Origin: Saccharopolyspora_C sp047200635
Lineage (GTDB): Bacteria > Actinomycetota > Actinomycetes > Mycobacteriales > Pseudonocardiaceae
Length of the DNA: 64,000 nt
Reading direction: 5' to 3'
Assembly: GCF_047200635.1 (NCBI RefSeq)
Contig: NZ_JBJZOI010000018.1
Location: 86,264-150,263 of the forward strand
The notes under the pieces were generated by a model. That model did not search any database and was not told where the DNA came from. It saw only the letters and a program-made list of their open reading frames with translations. This document shows, piece after piece, positions 44,040 to 52,071 of this stretch. Made by a program: the position numbers and the translations under genes. Each line of letters begins with the position of its first letter. Position 1 is the stretch's first letter.

Positions 44040-45062
44040 ATGCGGGCGGCGCGGTTGATCTCACTGGTGCTGCTGCTGCAGTCCCGGGGCGGCATGACGG
44101 GACCCGAGCTGGCCGCGGAGCTGGAGGTCACCGAGCGCACCATCACTCGCGACGTGCTCGCGCTCGCCGAAGCCGGGGTGCCGATCGTCGCGGAACGCGG
44201 GCGCCACGGCGGTTACCGCCTGCTGGGCGGCTACCGCACCCGGCTCACCGGACTGCACCGCGCCGAGGCGGAAGCGCTGCTGCTGGCCGGGATCCCCGGG
44301 CCCGCCGCCGAGATGGGCCTCACCGAGCACGTCTCCAGCGCCCGGCGCAAGATCTCGGCGGCGCTCGCTCCGGGCTTCCGCGACGTGCCCGACCGGGTCT
44401 CGGGACGCTTCCACCTGGACGCGCCCGGTTGGTTCCGCGAGGCCGAGACCCCGCCGCTGCTCGCCGAGCTCGCCGACGCGGTGTGGCAGGACCGCCGGTT
44501 GCGGGTCGTCTACCGGCGGGGGGAGGACGAGGTGCGCCGCGAGATCGACCCGCACGGCCTCGTGCTCAAGGCAGGCGCCTGGTACGTCGCCGGGCGCAGC
44601 GGCGGGAGGTTCCTCGTCTACCGGGTGGACCGGTTCCGGCAGGTCGAGCTCGGCGAACCCTTCGAGCGGGACGAGGACTTCGCGCTGCCGGACTTCTGGC
44701 AGCGGCACACCGCCGAGTTCGCCCGCGCGCTGCTCCGGGAGGAGATCACCGTGTCGATCAGCCCCGCCGGCCTGCGCGAGCTGCACGTCCACGTGGGCCG
44801 GCCGGCCGCCGCGGACGCGCGCACCGCGGCCGGGGAGCCCGACGAGCAGGGCTGGGTGCGCACCACCCTGCCCGTCGAGTCCCTGGACGTCGCGCACGGG
44901 CAGCTGCTCGGCCTCGGCCCCGAGGTGCGAGTGCTCGCCCCGGAACCGATGCGGCGCCGGATGGCCGGAACCGCGGCCGCGCTGGCCGCGCTCTACGCCG
45001 TGGATCAGCGGTACCCGGTGGTGTCCTCCGGTCCGCCCCGCTCCACGACCTCGGTGATGTAG
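44040..45062 (+). CDS. WYL-domain HTH transcriptional regulator
   Basis: The 340-aa protein has an N-terminal HTH_11 winged helix (about 1-60, with GPELAAELEVTERTITRDV) and a WYL domain (about 140-215, with VYRRGEDEVRREIDPHGLVLKAGAWYV), which usually binds a ligand or nucleic acid, followed by the WCX extension. It probably regulates the adjacent transporter or the dehydrogenase, though the operator in front of the transporter looks like a LacI site. GGGGAGGAG precedes the ATG. Its last 58 bp overlap the convergent dehydrogenase gene. Confidence 0.9.
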   Translation: MRAARLISLVLLLQSRGGMTGPELAAELEVTERTITRDVLALAEAGVPIVAERGRHGGYRLLGGYRTRLTGLHRAEAEALLLAGIPGPAAEMGLTEHVSSARRKISAALAPGFRDVPDRVSGRFHLDAPGWFREAETPPLLAELADAVWQDRRLRVVYRRGEDEVRREIDPHGLVLKAGAWYVAGRSGGRFLVYRVDRFRQVELGEPFERDEDFALPDFWQRHTAEFARALLREEITVSISPAGLRELHVHVGRPAAADARTAAGEPDEQGWVRTTLPVESLDVAHGQLLGLGPEVRVLAPEPMRRRMAGTAAALAALYAVDQRYPVVSSGPPRSTTSVM

Positions 45063-45916
45063 CGCCAGGCGTCCGGCAGCGAGCCGTCCAGGTCGGTGAA
45101 CCCGTAGTGGCGCGCGAGCTCCGCGCTGGAGAGCGTGCGCCCCGCCCAGCGGGACACCTCCGGGTCCGCCGCCAGGGCCGCGACGCCGCGACCGACGAAG
45201 CGCGGTGTCTCGGAGATCCCGAAGTGCGGTTCGGCGGCCTCCCGCCAGTTCTCCTCGGTGACCCCGAACAGCTCCAGCATCATCTCCGAACGCAGCCAGC
45301 CGGGCGTGACCGCCACCGCCGTGCCGCCGTGCGCGCCCAGCTCCTCGGCCAGGCCGAACGCCATCCGGCTCGCGGCGATCTTCGTCACATCGAAGAAGAC
45401 GCCCAGGTCGCGCCGGTAGCGCCGGTTGTACTCGGTGGTGCCGTCGGTGAGCTCCACGAGGAGCCCGCCGGGACGCCGGGACAGCAGGCCCAGCGCGAAG
45501 TGGCTGGTGATCAGGTGGGCCTCGACGCCCACCCGCAGCCTGCGCAGCCCGATGTCCAGCGAGTGCTCCCACACCGGCTTGTGCCAATCGGTGAGGTGCT
45601 CGCCGCCGAGGTCGTTGACCAGCAGGTCCAGCCGCCCCCGTTCCCGCTCGATCCGCGCCACCAGCGCGCGGACCTGCTCCGGGTCGGTGTGGTCCACCCG
45701 GACCGGGACGCCCTCACCGCCCGCGGCCGTCACCAGCTCCGCGGTGTCCTCAATGGATTCCGGCCGGTCGTACTCGGAGCGCTGCTCTCGGGTCGTGCGG
45801 CCCGTGCCGTACACCGTGGCGCCCGCGGCGCCCAGCTCCACGGCGATCCCGCGCCCCGCGCCTCGCGTCGCCCCCGCGACCAGCGCGATCCTCCCGCGCA
45901 GCGGTTGATCCACCAT
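45005..45916 (-). CDS. Short-chain dehydrogenase/reductase
   Basis: The 303-aa SDR has the cofactor loop ALVAGATRGAGRGIA (about 11-25, TGxxxGxG class with Ala for the first Thr-Gly), the LDLLVNDLGGEH strand (NNAG position), and a central Tyr-x-x-x-Lys-like segment replaced by FFDVTKIAASRMAF, in which Lys follows Thr rather than a classical YxxxK. Many actinobacterial members of this subgroup act on unknown substrates. I chose ATG 45916, with GGGAGGAG 6-7 bases upstream, over an upstream in-frame extension to 46024. Two GAAACCGG repeats lie in its promoter region. It ends inside the regulator gene. Confidence 0.85.
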   Translation of the reverse strand: MVDQPLRGRIALVAGATRGAGRGIAVELGAAGATVYGTGRTTREQRSEYDRPESIEDTAELVTAAGGEGVPVRVDHTDPEQVRALVARIERERGRLDLLVNDLGGEHLTDWHKPVWEHSLDIGLRRLRVGVEAHLITSHFALGLLSRRPGGLLVELTDGTTEYNRRYRRDLGVFFDVTKIAASRMAFGLAEELGAHGGTAVAVTPGWLRSEMMLELFGVTEENWREAAEPHFGISETPRFVGRGVAALAADPEVSRWAGRTLSSAELARHYGFTDLDGSLPDAWRYITEVVERGGPEDTTGYR

Positions 45917-45930
45917 CGTGCTCCTCCCTC

Positions 45931-45984
45931 GAAACCGGTCTGTCCGGACGATGGTGGTGGCGAAACCGGACGACCGCGGTCCGG
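45931..45984. repeat. Repeated GAAACCGG elements in the SDR promoter region
   Basis: GAAACCGG occurs at 45931 and 45962. The second copy forms the inverted repeat CCGGAC-7-GTCCGG (45966-45984), and the first is followed by CCGGAC. This resembles a pair of TetR-type operators. Confidence 0.45.
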
Positions 45985-46051
45985 ATTTCCGCGACGCCGT
46001 TTTCCCGAGCGGCCCGCCCGGCACGCCCGAGCGCGCGGTACGGTGAACGGA

Positions 46052-46077
46052 GGTGATCGCGTTCCACGCCGATCACC
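46052..46077. repeat. 8-bp inverted repeat upstream of ftsZ
   Basis: GGTGATCG and CGATCACC are perfect arms around 10 bases, about 280 bp before ftsZ, with geometry suited to a dimeric regulator. Confidence 0.55.
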
Positions 46078-46359
46078 AAGCAGGCGAGAACGACGGTCGA
46101 GGCGGATCTGCGACGTGGTTGGCATGACACACCTGGGAGAGCTCCCGGCGTGGCTGCTGGACGCGGCGACGCGGGGACGCCTACGGTCCGCACCGGGTAC
46201 GGGGTTGACCGCGTTTCGATCTTGTGCTCGCACGGGACCACTCCGGCGCAGACCGGTCCCCGTGCCAGCCCCGGACCACTGTCCGGTTCCTACGGTGACC
46301 GCTGTCGAAGCGGCCCGAGCAACGCAGAGCGCTCAGCCACGATCAGGAAGGCGGACCCG

Positions 46360-47700
46360 ATGACGCCCCCGCACAACTACCTCGCGGTGATCAAGGTCGT
46401 CGGCATCGGTGGTGGCGGTGTCAACGCCGTGAACCGCATGATCGAGGTCGGCCTCAAGGGCGTCGAGTTCATCGCGGTGAACACCGACGCCCAGGCACTG
46501 CTCATGTCCGACGCCGACGTCAAGCTCGACATCGGCCGCGAGCTGACCCGCGGCCTCGGCGCGGGCGCCGCCCCCGAGGTCGGGCACAAGGCCGCCGAGG
46601 ACCACAAGGAAGAGATCGAAGAGGTCCTCAAGGGCGCCGACATGGTCTTCGTGACCGCTGGCGAGGGCGGCGGCACCGGTACCGGTGGCGCCCCCGTGAT
46701 CGCCGACGTCGCCCGCAAGCTGGGTGCGCTGACCATCGGCGTGGTCACCCGGCCCTTCTCCTTCGAGGGCAAGCGCCGGGCGAACCAGGCCGAGCAGGGC
46801 ATCAAGGAGCTCCGCGAGTGCTGCGACACGCTCATCGTGATCCCGAACGACCGGCTGCTGCAGCTCGGTGACATCGGGGTCAGCCTGATGGACGCGTTCC
46901 GCTCCGCGGACGAGGTGCTGCTGTCCGGTGTGCAGGGCATCACCGACCTGATCACCACGCCCGGTCTGATCAACCTCGACTTCGCCGACGTCAAGAGCGT
47001 CATGTCCGGAGCGGGGAGCGCCCTGATGGGCATCGGCTCGGCGCGCGGGGAGGGCAGAGCCGTGCAGGCCGCGCAGAAGGCGATCAACTCGCCGCTGCTG
47101 GAGGCTTCGATGGAGGGCGCGCACGGCGTGCTGCTGGCCATCGCGGGCGGCTCCGACCTCGGCCTGTTCGAGATCAACGAGTCCGCTTCCCTGGTGCAGG
47201 AGTCCGCGCACCCCGAAGCCAACATCATCTTCGGCACGGTGATCGACGACTCGCTCGGCGACGAGGTGCGGGTCACCGTGATCGCCGCCGGGTTCGACGC
47301 GGGCGCGCCCACGCACAAGAAGCTGGAGCCCACCCGGGTCGGTGGCCGCGACGCGGTCGCCGGTGGCGAGGCCGGGCAGGTCACCGAGGGCCAGGTGGTC
47401 GACAGCACCTCCGAACCCGCGCCGGAACCGGCCGCGCCCGCGGCACCGCCGCAGCCAGCCCAGCAGCCGGCGCCGGTCGAGCAAACCCCGCAGCCGCAGG
47501 CCTCCCAGCAGTCCGAGCACCGGGAGCACTACCAACCGCGGCCGGGCTACGGCGACGGCGGAGTGTCCGTGCCGACCCGCGGCGGTTACCCGACCCACAC
47601 CGGTACCCAGGGCATGAGCGGTCAGCTGCCCTCGCGCGCGGTGCCGGTGGCCGACGACAACGACGACGACGTGGACATCCCCCCGTTCATGCGGCGCTGA
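46360..47700 (+). CDS. ftsZ: Cell division GTPase FtsZ
   Basis: FtsZ polymerises into the Z-ring that recruits the divisome. The 446-aa protein has IKVVGIGGGGVNAVNRMI at the N-terminus, the tubulin signature GEGGGTGTGGAP near residue 103, and the T7 loop LINLDFADVKSVM. A long Pro/Gln-rich linker (about 330-430) leads to the C-terminal peptide DDDVDIPPFMRR, which binds SepF and FtsW. ATG 46360 follows AGGAAGG at about 9 bases. A strong terminator follows, so ftsZ is a unit of its own, unlike in genomes where it directly continues ftsQ. Confidence 0.98.
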   Translation: MTPPHNYLAVIKVVGIGGGGVNAVNRMIEVGLKGVEFIAVNTDAQALLMSDADVKLDIGRELTRGLGAGAAPEVGHKAAEDHKEEIEEVLKGADMVFVTAGEGGGTGTGGAPVIADVARKLGALTIGVVTRPFSFEGKRRANQAEQGIKELRECCDTLIVIPNDRLLQLGDIGVSLMDAFRSADEVLLSGVQGITDLITTPGLINLDFADVKSVMSGAGSALMGIGSARGEGRAVQAAQKAINSPLLEASMEGAHGVLLAIAGGSDLGLFEINESASLVQESAHPEANIIFGTVIDDSLGDEVRVTVIAAGFDAGAPTHKKLEPTRVGGRDAVAGGEAGQVTEGQVVDSTSEPAPEPAAPAAPPQPAQQPAPVEQTPQPQASQQSEHREHYQPRPGYGDGGVSVPTRGGYPTHTGTQGMSGQLPSRAVPVADDNDDDVDIPPFMRR

Positions 47701-47717
47701 CCGCGCGCACGGGGACG

Positions 47718-47760
47718 ACGAGCGGGCACCGGGACCGGACTGGTCCCGGTGCCCGCTCGT
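47718..47760 (+). terminator. ftsZ terminator
   Basis: An uninterrupted 19-bp stem (left arm begins ACGAGCGGGCACC) encloses a 5-base loop GGACT. An outer GCGCAC/GTGCGC pair could extend it. Confidence 0.85.
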
Positions 47761-47791
47761 GCGCCACGACCCTTCTAGTACGGGAGTGACA

Positions 47792-48511
47792 GTGCGGATC
47801 CGGCGCGTGATCACCACGCGGGAAGGCGGCAGCTCCGCGCCGCCGTTCGACTCGTTCAACCTCGGTGGCAGGGTCGGCGACGACCCCGAGGCGCTGGCGG
47901 CCAACGAGCGCAGGCTCGCCGCCGGGATCGGCCTCGATCCCCGGCGGGTGGTCTGGATGGAGCAGATCCACGGCAAGCACGCCGAGCTCGTGGACGGCCC
48001 CCGGGACGAGCCGGTGGAGGCCACCGACGCGCTGGTCACCGCCGAGCCGGGGCTCGCGCTCGCCGCGCTCACCGCGGACTGCGTGCCCGTGCTGCTCGGC
48101 GATCCGGTCACCGGCGTGGTCTCGGCCGTCCACGCGGGCCGCGTCGGGGCGCGGATCGGGGTCCTGGTGGAGGCGCTGAAGGCGATGCGCGACGCCGGGG
48201 CCCGGCTCGACGACGTCGAGGCGCTGCTCGGGCCCGCCGCCTGCGGCCAGTGCTACGAGGTGCCCGCGGCGATGCGGGACGACGTGGAGGAGTACCTGCC
48301 GGGCAGCGGCTGCCGCACCCGGAGGGGAACCCCGGGCCTGGACCTGCGCGCCGGGCTGTGGGAGCAGCTGGCCGGTGCCGGGATCGCGAAGATCGGCGTC
48401 GATCCGCGCTGCACCATGGAGAGCCGCGAGCTGTTCAGCCACCGCCGCGACGGGCCCCGCACCGGTCGGTTCGCGGCCGTCGTGTGGGCGGAACCCGAGG
48501 AGGAGCGGTGA
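47792..48511 (+). CDS. pgeF: Purine nucleoside phosphorylase LACC1-like / peptidoglycan editing factor PgeF
   Basis: The 239-aa protein belongs to the DUF152/YfiH family. It has FDSFNLGGRVGDDPEALAAN near the N-terminus, MEQIHGKHAELVD, the metal-binding LTADCVPVLLGD and VHAGRVGARIGV (Cys and His ligands) and RFAAVVWAE at the end. Family members were described as polyphenol oxidases, purine nucleoside phosphorylases and editors of misincorporated L-Ser in peptidoglycan, and the location beside ftsZ suits the last. GTG 47792 fits the GGGAG ribosome site 5 bases upstream; GTG 47786 is the alternative. Its stop overlaps the yggS start. Confidence 0.92.
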   Translation: MRIRRVITTREGGSSAPPFDSFNLGGRVGDDPEALAANERRLAAGIGLDPRRVVWMEQIHGKHAELVDGPRDEPVEATDALVTAEPGLALAALTADCVPVLLGDPVTGVVSAVHAGRVGARIGVLVEALKAMRDAGARLDDVEALLGPAACGQCYEVPAAMRDDVEEYLPGSGCRTRRGTPGLDLRAGLWEQLAGAGIAKIGVDPRCTMESRELFSHRRDGPRTGRFAAVVWAEPEEER

Positions 48512-49242
48512 ACGACGAGGAGCGGCGCGCGGAACTGGCGGAATCGCTGCGGGCGGTCCGGCAGCGGCTGGACGCGGCGTGCGCGGCCGCCGGGCGTCCC
48601 GCCGGCGACGTGGAGCTGCTCGCGGTCACCAAGACCTTCCCGGCGCGGGACGTGGCGCTGCTGACCGATCTGGGGCTCACCGCGTTCGCGGAGAACCGCG
48701 AGCAGGAGGCCCGTCCGAAGGTCGCCGAGCTCGCCGAGCTGCGCCCGGACGCGGCGCCGCGCTGGCACGTGGTCGGGCAGCTGCAGCGGAACAAGGCGCG
48801 GTCGGTGGCCCGGTGGGCCGATGTCGTCGAATCCGCCGATAGCCCGCGCCTCGTGGAGGCGCTGTCCGGGGCCGTCCGGAACGCCTGGGACGCCGGGGAG
48901 CGGACACGCCCGCTCGAAATTCTCGTTCAGGTGAACCTCGACGAGGCGGCGGGGCGGGGCGGCTGCGCTCCCGCCGAGGTGCCCGCGCTCGCGGAGCTCG
49001 TGGCGACGAAGGGTGAGCTGGACTTGCGCGGAGTGATGGCGGTGGCGCCCCAGACCACTCCTGCGGACGTGGCGTTCGACACACTTTCCTTGATCGCCGG
49101 TCGGCTCCGCCGCGAGTTCCCGGAAGCTGGAGTGATCTCGGCGGGGATGAGCGGAGATCTGGAGAGTGCTGTGGCGCACGGCTCCACCCGGGTGCGTGTC
49201 GGAACGGCGCTGCTGGGCGGACGGCGGCTAATCTCGCCGTAG
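48508..49242 (+). CDS. yggS: PLP-binding homeostasis protein YggS/PLPBP
   Basis: The 244-aa protein is a TIM-barrel that binds PLP without known catalysis and balances vitamin B6 and amino-acid pools. ELLAVTKTFPARDVALL carries the PLP Lys (near residue 42), followed by FAENREQEARPKV, WHVVGQLQRNKARSV and ISAGMSGDLESAVAHGST (phosphate-binding end). The GTG start overlaps the pgeF stop. The order ftsZ-pgeF-yggS-sepF-yggT-wag31 is conserved in actinomycetes, although its mechanistic basis is unclear. Confidence 0.95.
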   Translation: MNDEERRAELAESLRAVRQRLDAACAAAGRPAGDVELLAVTKTFPARDVALLTDLGLTAFAENREQEARPKVAELAELRPDAAPRWHVVGQLQRNKARSVARWADVVESADSPRLVEALSGAVRNAWDAGERTRPLEILVQVNLDEAAGRGGCAPAEVPALAELVATKGELDLRGVMAVAPQTTPADVAFDTLSLIAGRLRREFPEAGVISAGMSGDLESAVAHGSTRVRVGTALLGGRRLISP

Positions 49243-49313
49243 CCTGGGCGGAGGGGTCGAGGGCGGGTGGGACCGCGTTCGGCTCGGAGGAGTCGCGGAG
49301 GAAGGGCACGCCG

Positions 49314-49952
49314 ATGAGCACGATGCACAAGCTGAAGGCCTACTTCGGCATGGTGCCTGCCGACGAGGTCGACGACTTCGACGACGACCACTACGCCGAC
49401 CACTACGGCGACGCCGACGACTACGAGGCTCCAGCCGACCGGATCAACGGCCGCCGCCGGGTCGGGGTGCGCGGCGGGTACCAGGACGAGGCGTCCGGGG
49501 CCGAGCCGTTCGACGACCACGGGCACCGCGAGACCGCGCACCGCGCGGACGAGTATCGCGAGGTCAAGCCCCCGCGGCGGCAGTGGACGCCGGAGACGGC
49601 GGCGCGCACCGCGGCTGAGCGGGAGTCCGTGTCCCGGCTGCGGGCCGTCACCGACACCGGCAGCCACTTCAGCTTGAGCAAGATCACAACTCTGCATCCC
49701 CGGAGCTACAGCGAGGCTCGCACGATCGGGGAGCAGTACCGCGACGGCACGCCGGTGATCATGAACCTGACCGAGATGGACGAGGCCGACGCCAAGCGTC
49801 TGGTCGACTTCGCCGCAGGTCTGGCCTTCGCGATGCGCGGTTCGATCGAGAAGGTGACCAACCGGGTGTTCTTGCTCTCACCGCCCAACGTGGACGTCGC
49901 AGCCGAGGACAAGCGCCGCTTGGCCGAGGGTGCCTTCTTCAACTACGGCTGA
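49314..49952 (+). CDS. sepF: Cell division protein SepF
   Basis: SepF anchors FtsZ to the membrane through an N-terminal amphipathic helix and forms rings that set septum thickness. The 212-aa protein has MHKLKAYFGMVP at the N-terminus, an acidic and Tyr-rich linker (about 18-110), and the SepF core with SEARTIGEQYRDGTPVIMNL and AKRLVDFAAGLAFAMRGSIEKV. In actinomycetes, which lack FtsA, SepF is the main Z-ring anchor. ATG 49314 follows GAGGAAGGG; ATG 49323 would leave MHKLKAY, the core helix start. Confidence 0.96.
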   Translation: MSTMHKLKAYFGMVPADEVDDFDDDHYADHYGDADDYEAPADRINGRRRVGVRGGYQDEASGAEPFDDHGHRETAHRADEYREVKPPRRQWTPETAARTAAERESVSRLRAVTDTGSHFSLSKITTLHPRSYSEARTIGEQYRDGTPVIMNLTEMDEADAKRLVDFAAGLAFAMRGSIEKVTNRVFLLSPPNVDVAAEDKRRLAEGAFFNYG

Positions 49953-49971
49953 CCGGTGGCAGAGTTGAGCT

Positions 49972-50271
49972 GTGGAACTGGCGCTGATCGTCCTTTACTA
50001 CGTGGTCTTCTTCTTCTGGCTGCTGCTCACGGCACGTATCGTGATCGAGCTCGTCCGGGTGTTCGCCCGCGACTGGCGCCCCGCCGGAGGGGTTGCAATC
50101 GCGTTGGAGAGCATCTACACAATGACCGACCCGCCGATCCGGCTGCTGCGTCGGGTGATCCCGACGGTCCGGATCGGCGGTGTAGGACTGGACCTATCCA
50201 TTATGGTGCTGCTGCTGGTTGTGTTCATACTGATGCAGCTGCTGTTGAGACTATGGGCGCAGTCCGGGTAA
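49972..50271 (+). CDS. YggT-family membrane protein
   Basis: The 99-aa protein has two hydrophobic segments (about 5-26 and 75-96) around a loop with ALESIYTMTDPPIRLLRRVIP, the typical YggT motif. The family is linked to osmotic shock tolerance and, in actinomycetes and firmicutes, to division genes by position only. GTG start 19 bases after sepF; wag31 follows 47 bases later. Confidence 0.92.
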   Translation: MELALIVLYYVVFFFWLLLTARIVIELVRVFARDWRPAGGVAIALESIYTMTDPPIRLLRRVIPTVRIGGVGLDLSIMVLLLVVFILMQLLLRLWAQSG

Positions 50272-50318
50272 CGGGGAACCCGGGTGACCCGCAGCCGAAG
50301 AGTGCGTGAGGTGATCTT

Positions 50319-51149
50319 GTGGGCCTGACCCCCGCCGACGTGCATAACGTCGCGTTCAGTAAACCGCCGATCGGGAAGCGCGGTTACAACGAGGACGAGG
50401 TGGATGCTTTCCTCGACCTGGTTGAAGCCGAGCTCGCCCGGTTGGTGGAGGAGAACAACGATCTGCGCAGCCAGATGGAGCAGCTGGAGAACCAGCTGCA
50501 GTCGGCGCAGGTCGATCTCGACGACGCCCGCAGCCAGGCGGCGTCCGCGGTGTCCGCCGCCCCCGCTCCGGTGGAGGAACCGCGTCGGCTCGCGCCGGTC
50601 CCGGCACCCACCGCGGCCGAGCAGACCTCGCCCGGCGGTGATCACCACGTGCAGGCCGCCAAGGTCCTGGGGCTCGCTCAGGAGATGGCCGACCGGCTGA
50701 CGGGTGAGGCCAAGGCCGAGGCCGACGGGATGCTCTCCGAGGCGCGCACCAAGTCCGAGCAGTTGCTCTCGGACGCCCGGTCCAAGTCCGACAGCATGGT
50801 GAACGAGGCGCGCACCCGTGCCGAGACCATGCTCAACGACGCCCGGACCCGGGCCGAGACCCTGGAACGGCAGGCCCGGGAGAAGGCCGCCGGTCTGGAG
50901 CGCGACGCCCAGCGCAAGCACGCCGAGGTGATGGGCAACATCACCCAGGAGAAGAACGCGCTGGAGAAGAAGATCGACACCTTGCGCACGTTCGAGCGCG
51001 AGTACCGCACCAGGCTCCAGACCTACCTGGAGTCGCAGCTGCGCGAGCTGCAGGACCGGGGCTCGGCGGCACCCGCCGAGAGCGGCAGCCGCGCTGCCTC
51101 GCAGCAGAACACCTACAGCTTCGGAGCACGCGCCGCCGAAGCCGGCTGA
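50319..51149 (+). CDS. wag31: DivIVA/Wag31 polar growth protein
   Basis: Wag31 marks curved membrane at the poles and directs tip growth. The 276-aa protein begins with the DivIVA membrane-binding domain (LTPADVHNVAFSKPPIGKRG, then YNEDEVDAFLDLVEAELARL, about 1-60), has a Pro/Ala-rich linker (about 83-110), and a long coiled coil (about 112-250) with heptad-like repeats of ARTKSEQLLSDARSKSD type. The Thr residue in the linker phosphorylated by PknA in mycobacteria may have equivalents here, but I cannot align it. It is followed by a terminator. Confidence 0.96.
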   Translation: MGLTPADVHNVAFSKPPIGKRGYNEDEVDAFLDLVEAELARLVEENNDLRSQMEQLENQLQSAQVDLDDARSQAASAVSAAPAPVEEPRRLAPVPAPTAAEQTSPGGDHHVQAAKVLGLAQEMADRLTGEAKAEADGMLSEARTKSEQLLSDARSKSDSMVNEARTRAETMLNDARTRAETLERQAREKAAGLERDAQRKHAEVMGNITQEKNALEKKIDTLRTFEREYRTRLQTYLESQLRELQDRGSAAPAESGSRAASQQNTYSFGARAAEAG

Positions 51150-51180
51150 GCGGTCGGTCGACCGCGACCACCGGCCTCGG

Positions 51181-51213
51181 GACCGCCGAGCGGCAGGGGT
51201 GCCGTCGGCGGTC
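51181..51213 (+). terminator. wag31 terminator
   Basis: GACCGCCGA(G)CGGCA and TGCCGTCGGCGGTC pair with one bulged G around a GGGG loop, 31 bases after the wag31 stop. Confidence 0.75.
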
Positions 51214-51267
51214 TGGTGAGCAGGGGACAAGGGGGTCCCCGCTCGGTGCGGTGAATGGAGTGTTCGG

Positions 51268-51744
51268 TTGTTGTTGGTCGTGCTGTTCCTGGTCTTGGCG
51301 GCTGGCGGGGTGCTGGTCACGTCGGTGCTGATCGACCGACCCGAGTGGTCCTGGTTGTCGGTGCTGCTCAGCGTGCTGGCCGCGGCTCTGCTCGTGGTGG
51401 AGCGGTTCCGGCGGCGACGGGAAGCGAGCTCGTCGTCGCCGGGGTCCTCGCCCGAGGGGGAAGCAGGGCGGGAACCGGGGGAAGCGGCCGACGACGAAGC
51501 CGACGATCGTGAACCTGACGAGGAGGACACCGACGCGGCGGACGCGCTGCTGGTGTCCGACTCGGAGGACGAGGTCGTGGTGGTCGACGAACGCCCCCGC
51601 TACCACCTGGCAGGCTGCGGCTGGCTGGGGGAGCGGGCGGTGGAAGGCCTGCCGGTGCGCGAAGCCCGCGAGCTGGGCTTCACCGCCTGCGCGCGGTGCG
51701 CCCCGGACGCGGTGCTGGCCGAGAAGGCGCGCGCGGTGCGCTGA
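51268..51744 (+). CDS. Small membrane protein with C-terminal Cys/His motif
   Basis: The 158-aa protein starts at TTG 51268 and has two membrane helices (about 1-20 and 28-47), a very acidic middle (DDEADDREPDEEDTD), and a C-terminal segment RYHLAGCGWLGER followed by GFTACARCAPDAVL. The spacing H-x3-C and C-x2-C resembles the Ada-type or zinc-ribbon-like motif seen in related small actinobacterial proteins, and suggests metal binding in the cytoplasm. Its function is unknown. It stands between wag31 and ileS, where a similar uncharacterised gene is common in actinomycetes. Confidence 0.75.
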   Translation: MLLVVLFLVLAAGGVLVTSVLIDRPEWSWLSVLLSVLAAALLVVERFRRRREASSSSPGSSPEGEAGREPGEAADDEADDREPDEEDTDAADALLVSDSEDEVVVVDERPRYHLAGCGWLGERAVEGLPVREARELGFTACARCAPDAVLAEKARAVR

Positions 51745-51819
51745 GCCGGTGGCCGCGAAAAACGGGTGGCGGTGCGAAGCTATGCTGGATGCGGGCTGGT
51801 CGCGGGGAGCGACCGGTCC

Positions 51820-52070
51820 GCATCGGCGTTGATCCGGCCATCACCGGGGAGCCTCCGGAAGAACGGGCCACGGCCCCAGTAGAACCGGACGGGTTCGGCC
51901 CGTGACAGCCGAGAACGAGGGGTCGCCGTCGGTGCGCGGTGGCAAGCGGGGTGGTACCGCGGGACGCGGGCGGTCGCAGGGTTCGGCCGCGCGTCGTGTC
52001 GTCCCCGCGTGGGCGGCGAGAGCGCTGCCCGTGCGGCTGACGACGACACACCGGCGAGGAGCACACCCGC
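51820..52070 (+). ncRNA. ileS T-box riboswitch (actinobacterial, ultrashort stem I)
   Basis: The T-box sequence AGCGGGGTGGTACCGCG at 51945-51961 contains the universal bulge that pairs with the tRNA acceptor end. The Ile specifier ATC lies at 51840-51842 in GCCATCACCGGGGAG, followed by GAACGG and AGTAGAACCGGACGGGT, as in mycobacterial ileS leaders. Known relatives control translation rather than termination: uncharged tRNA-Ile frees the ribosome site (GAGGAG near 52055). TATGCT at 51781-51786 is a plausible -10 box. Exact ends are estimated. Confidence 0.9.
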
Positions 52071-52071
52071 G

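Larger units (their letters stand above)
45917..46359. other. Divergent SDR-ftsZ intergenic region
   Basis: This 443-bp spacer must carry the ftsZ promoter or promoters. I see two GAAACCGG repeats near the SDR side, an 8-bp inverted repeat in the middle, and several weak TTGACC/TANNNT hexamers (for example TTGACC at 46205), none with ideal spacing. No gene is evident. Confidence 0.55.

Noticed and set aside
46205..46229. TTGACC plus TGTGCT as the ftsZ promoter
   Set aside because: The spacer is only 13 bases, too short for a sigma70-type promoter.
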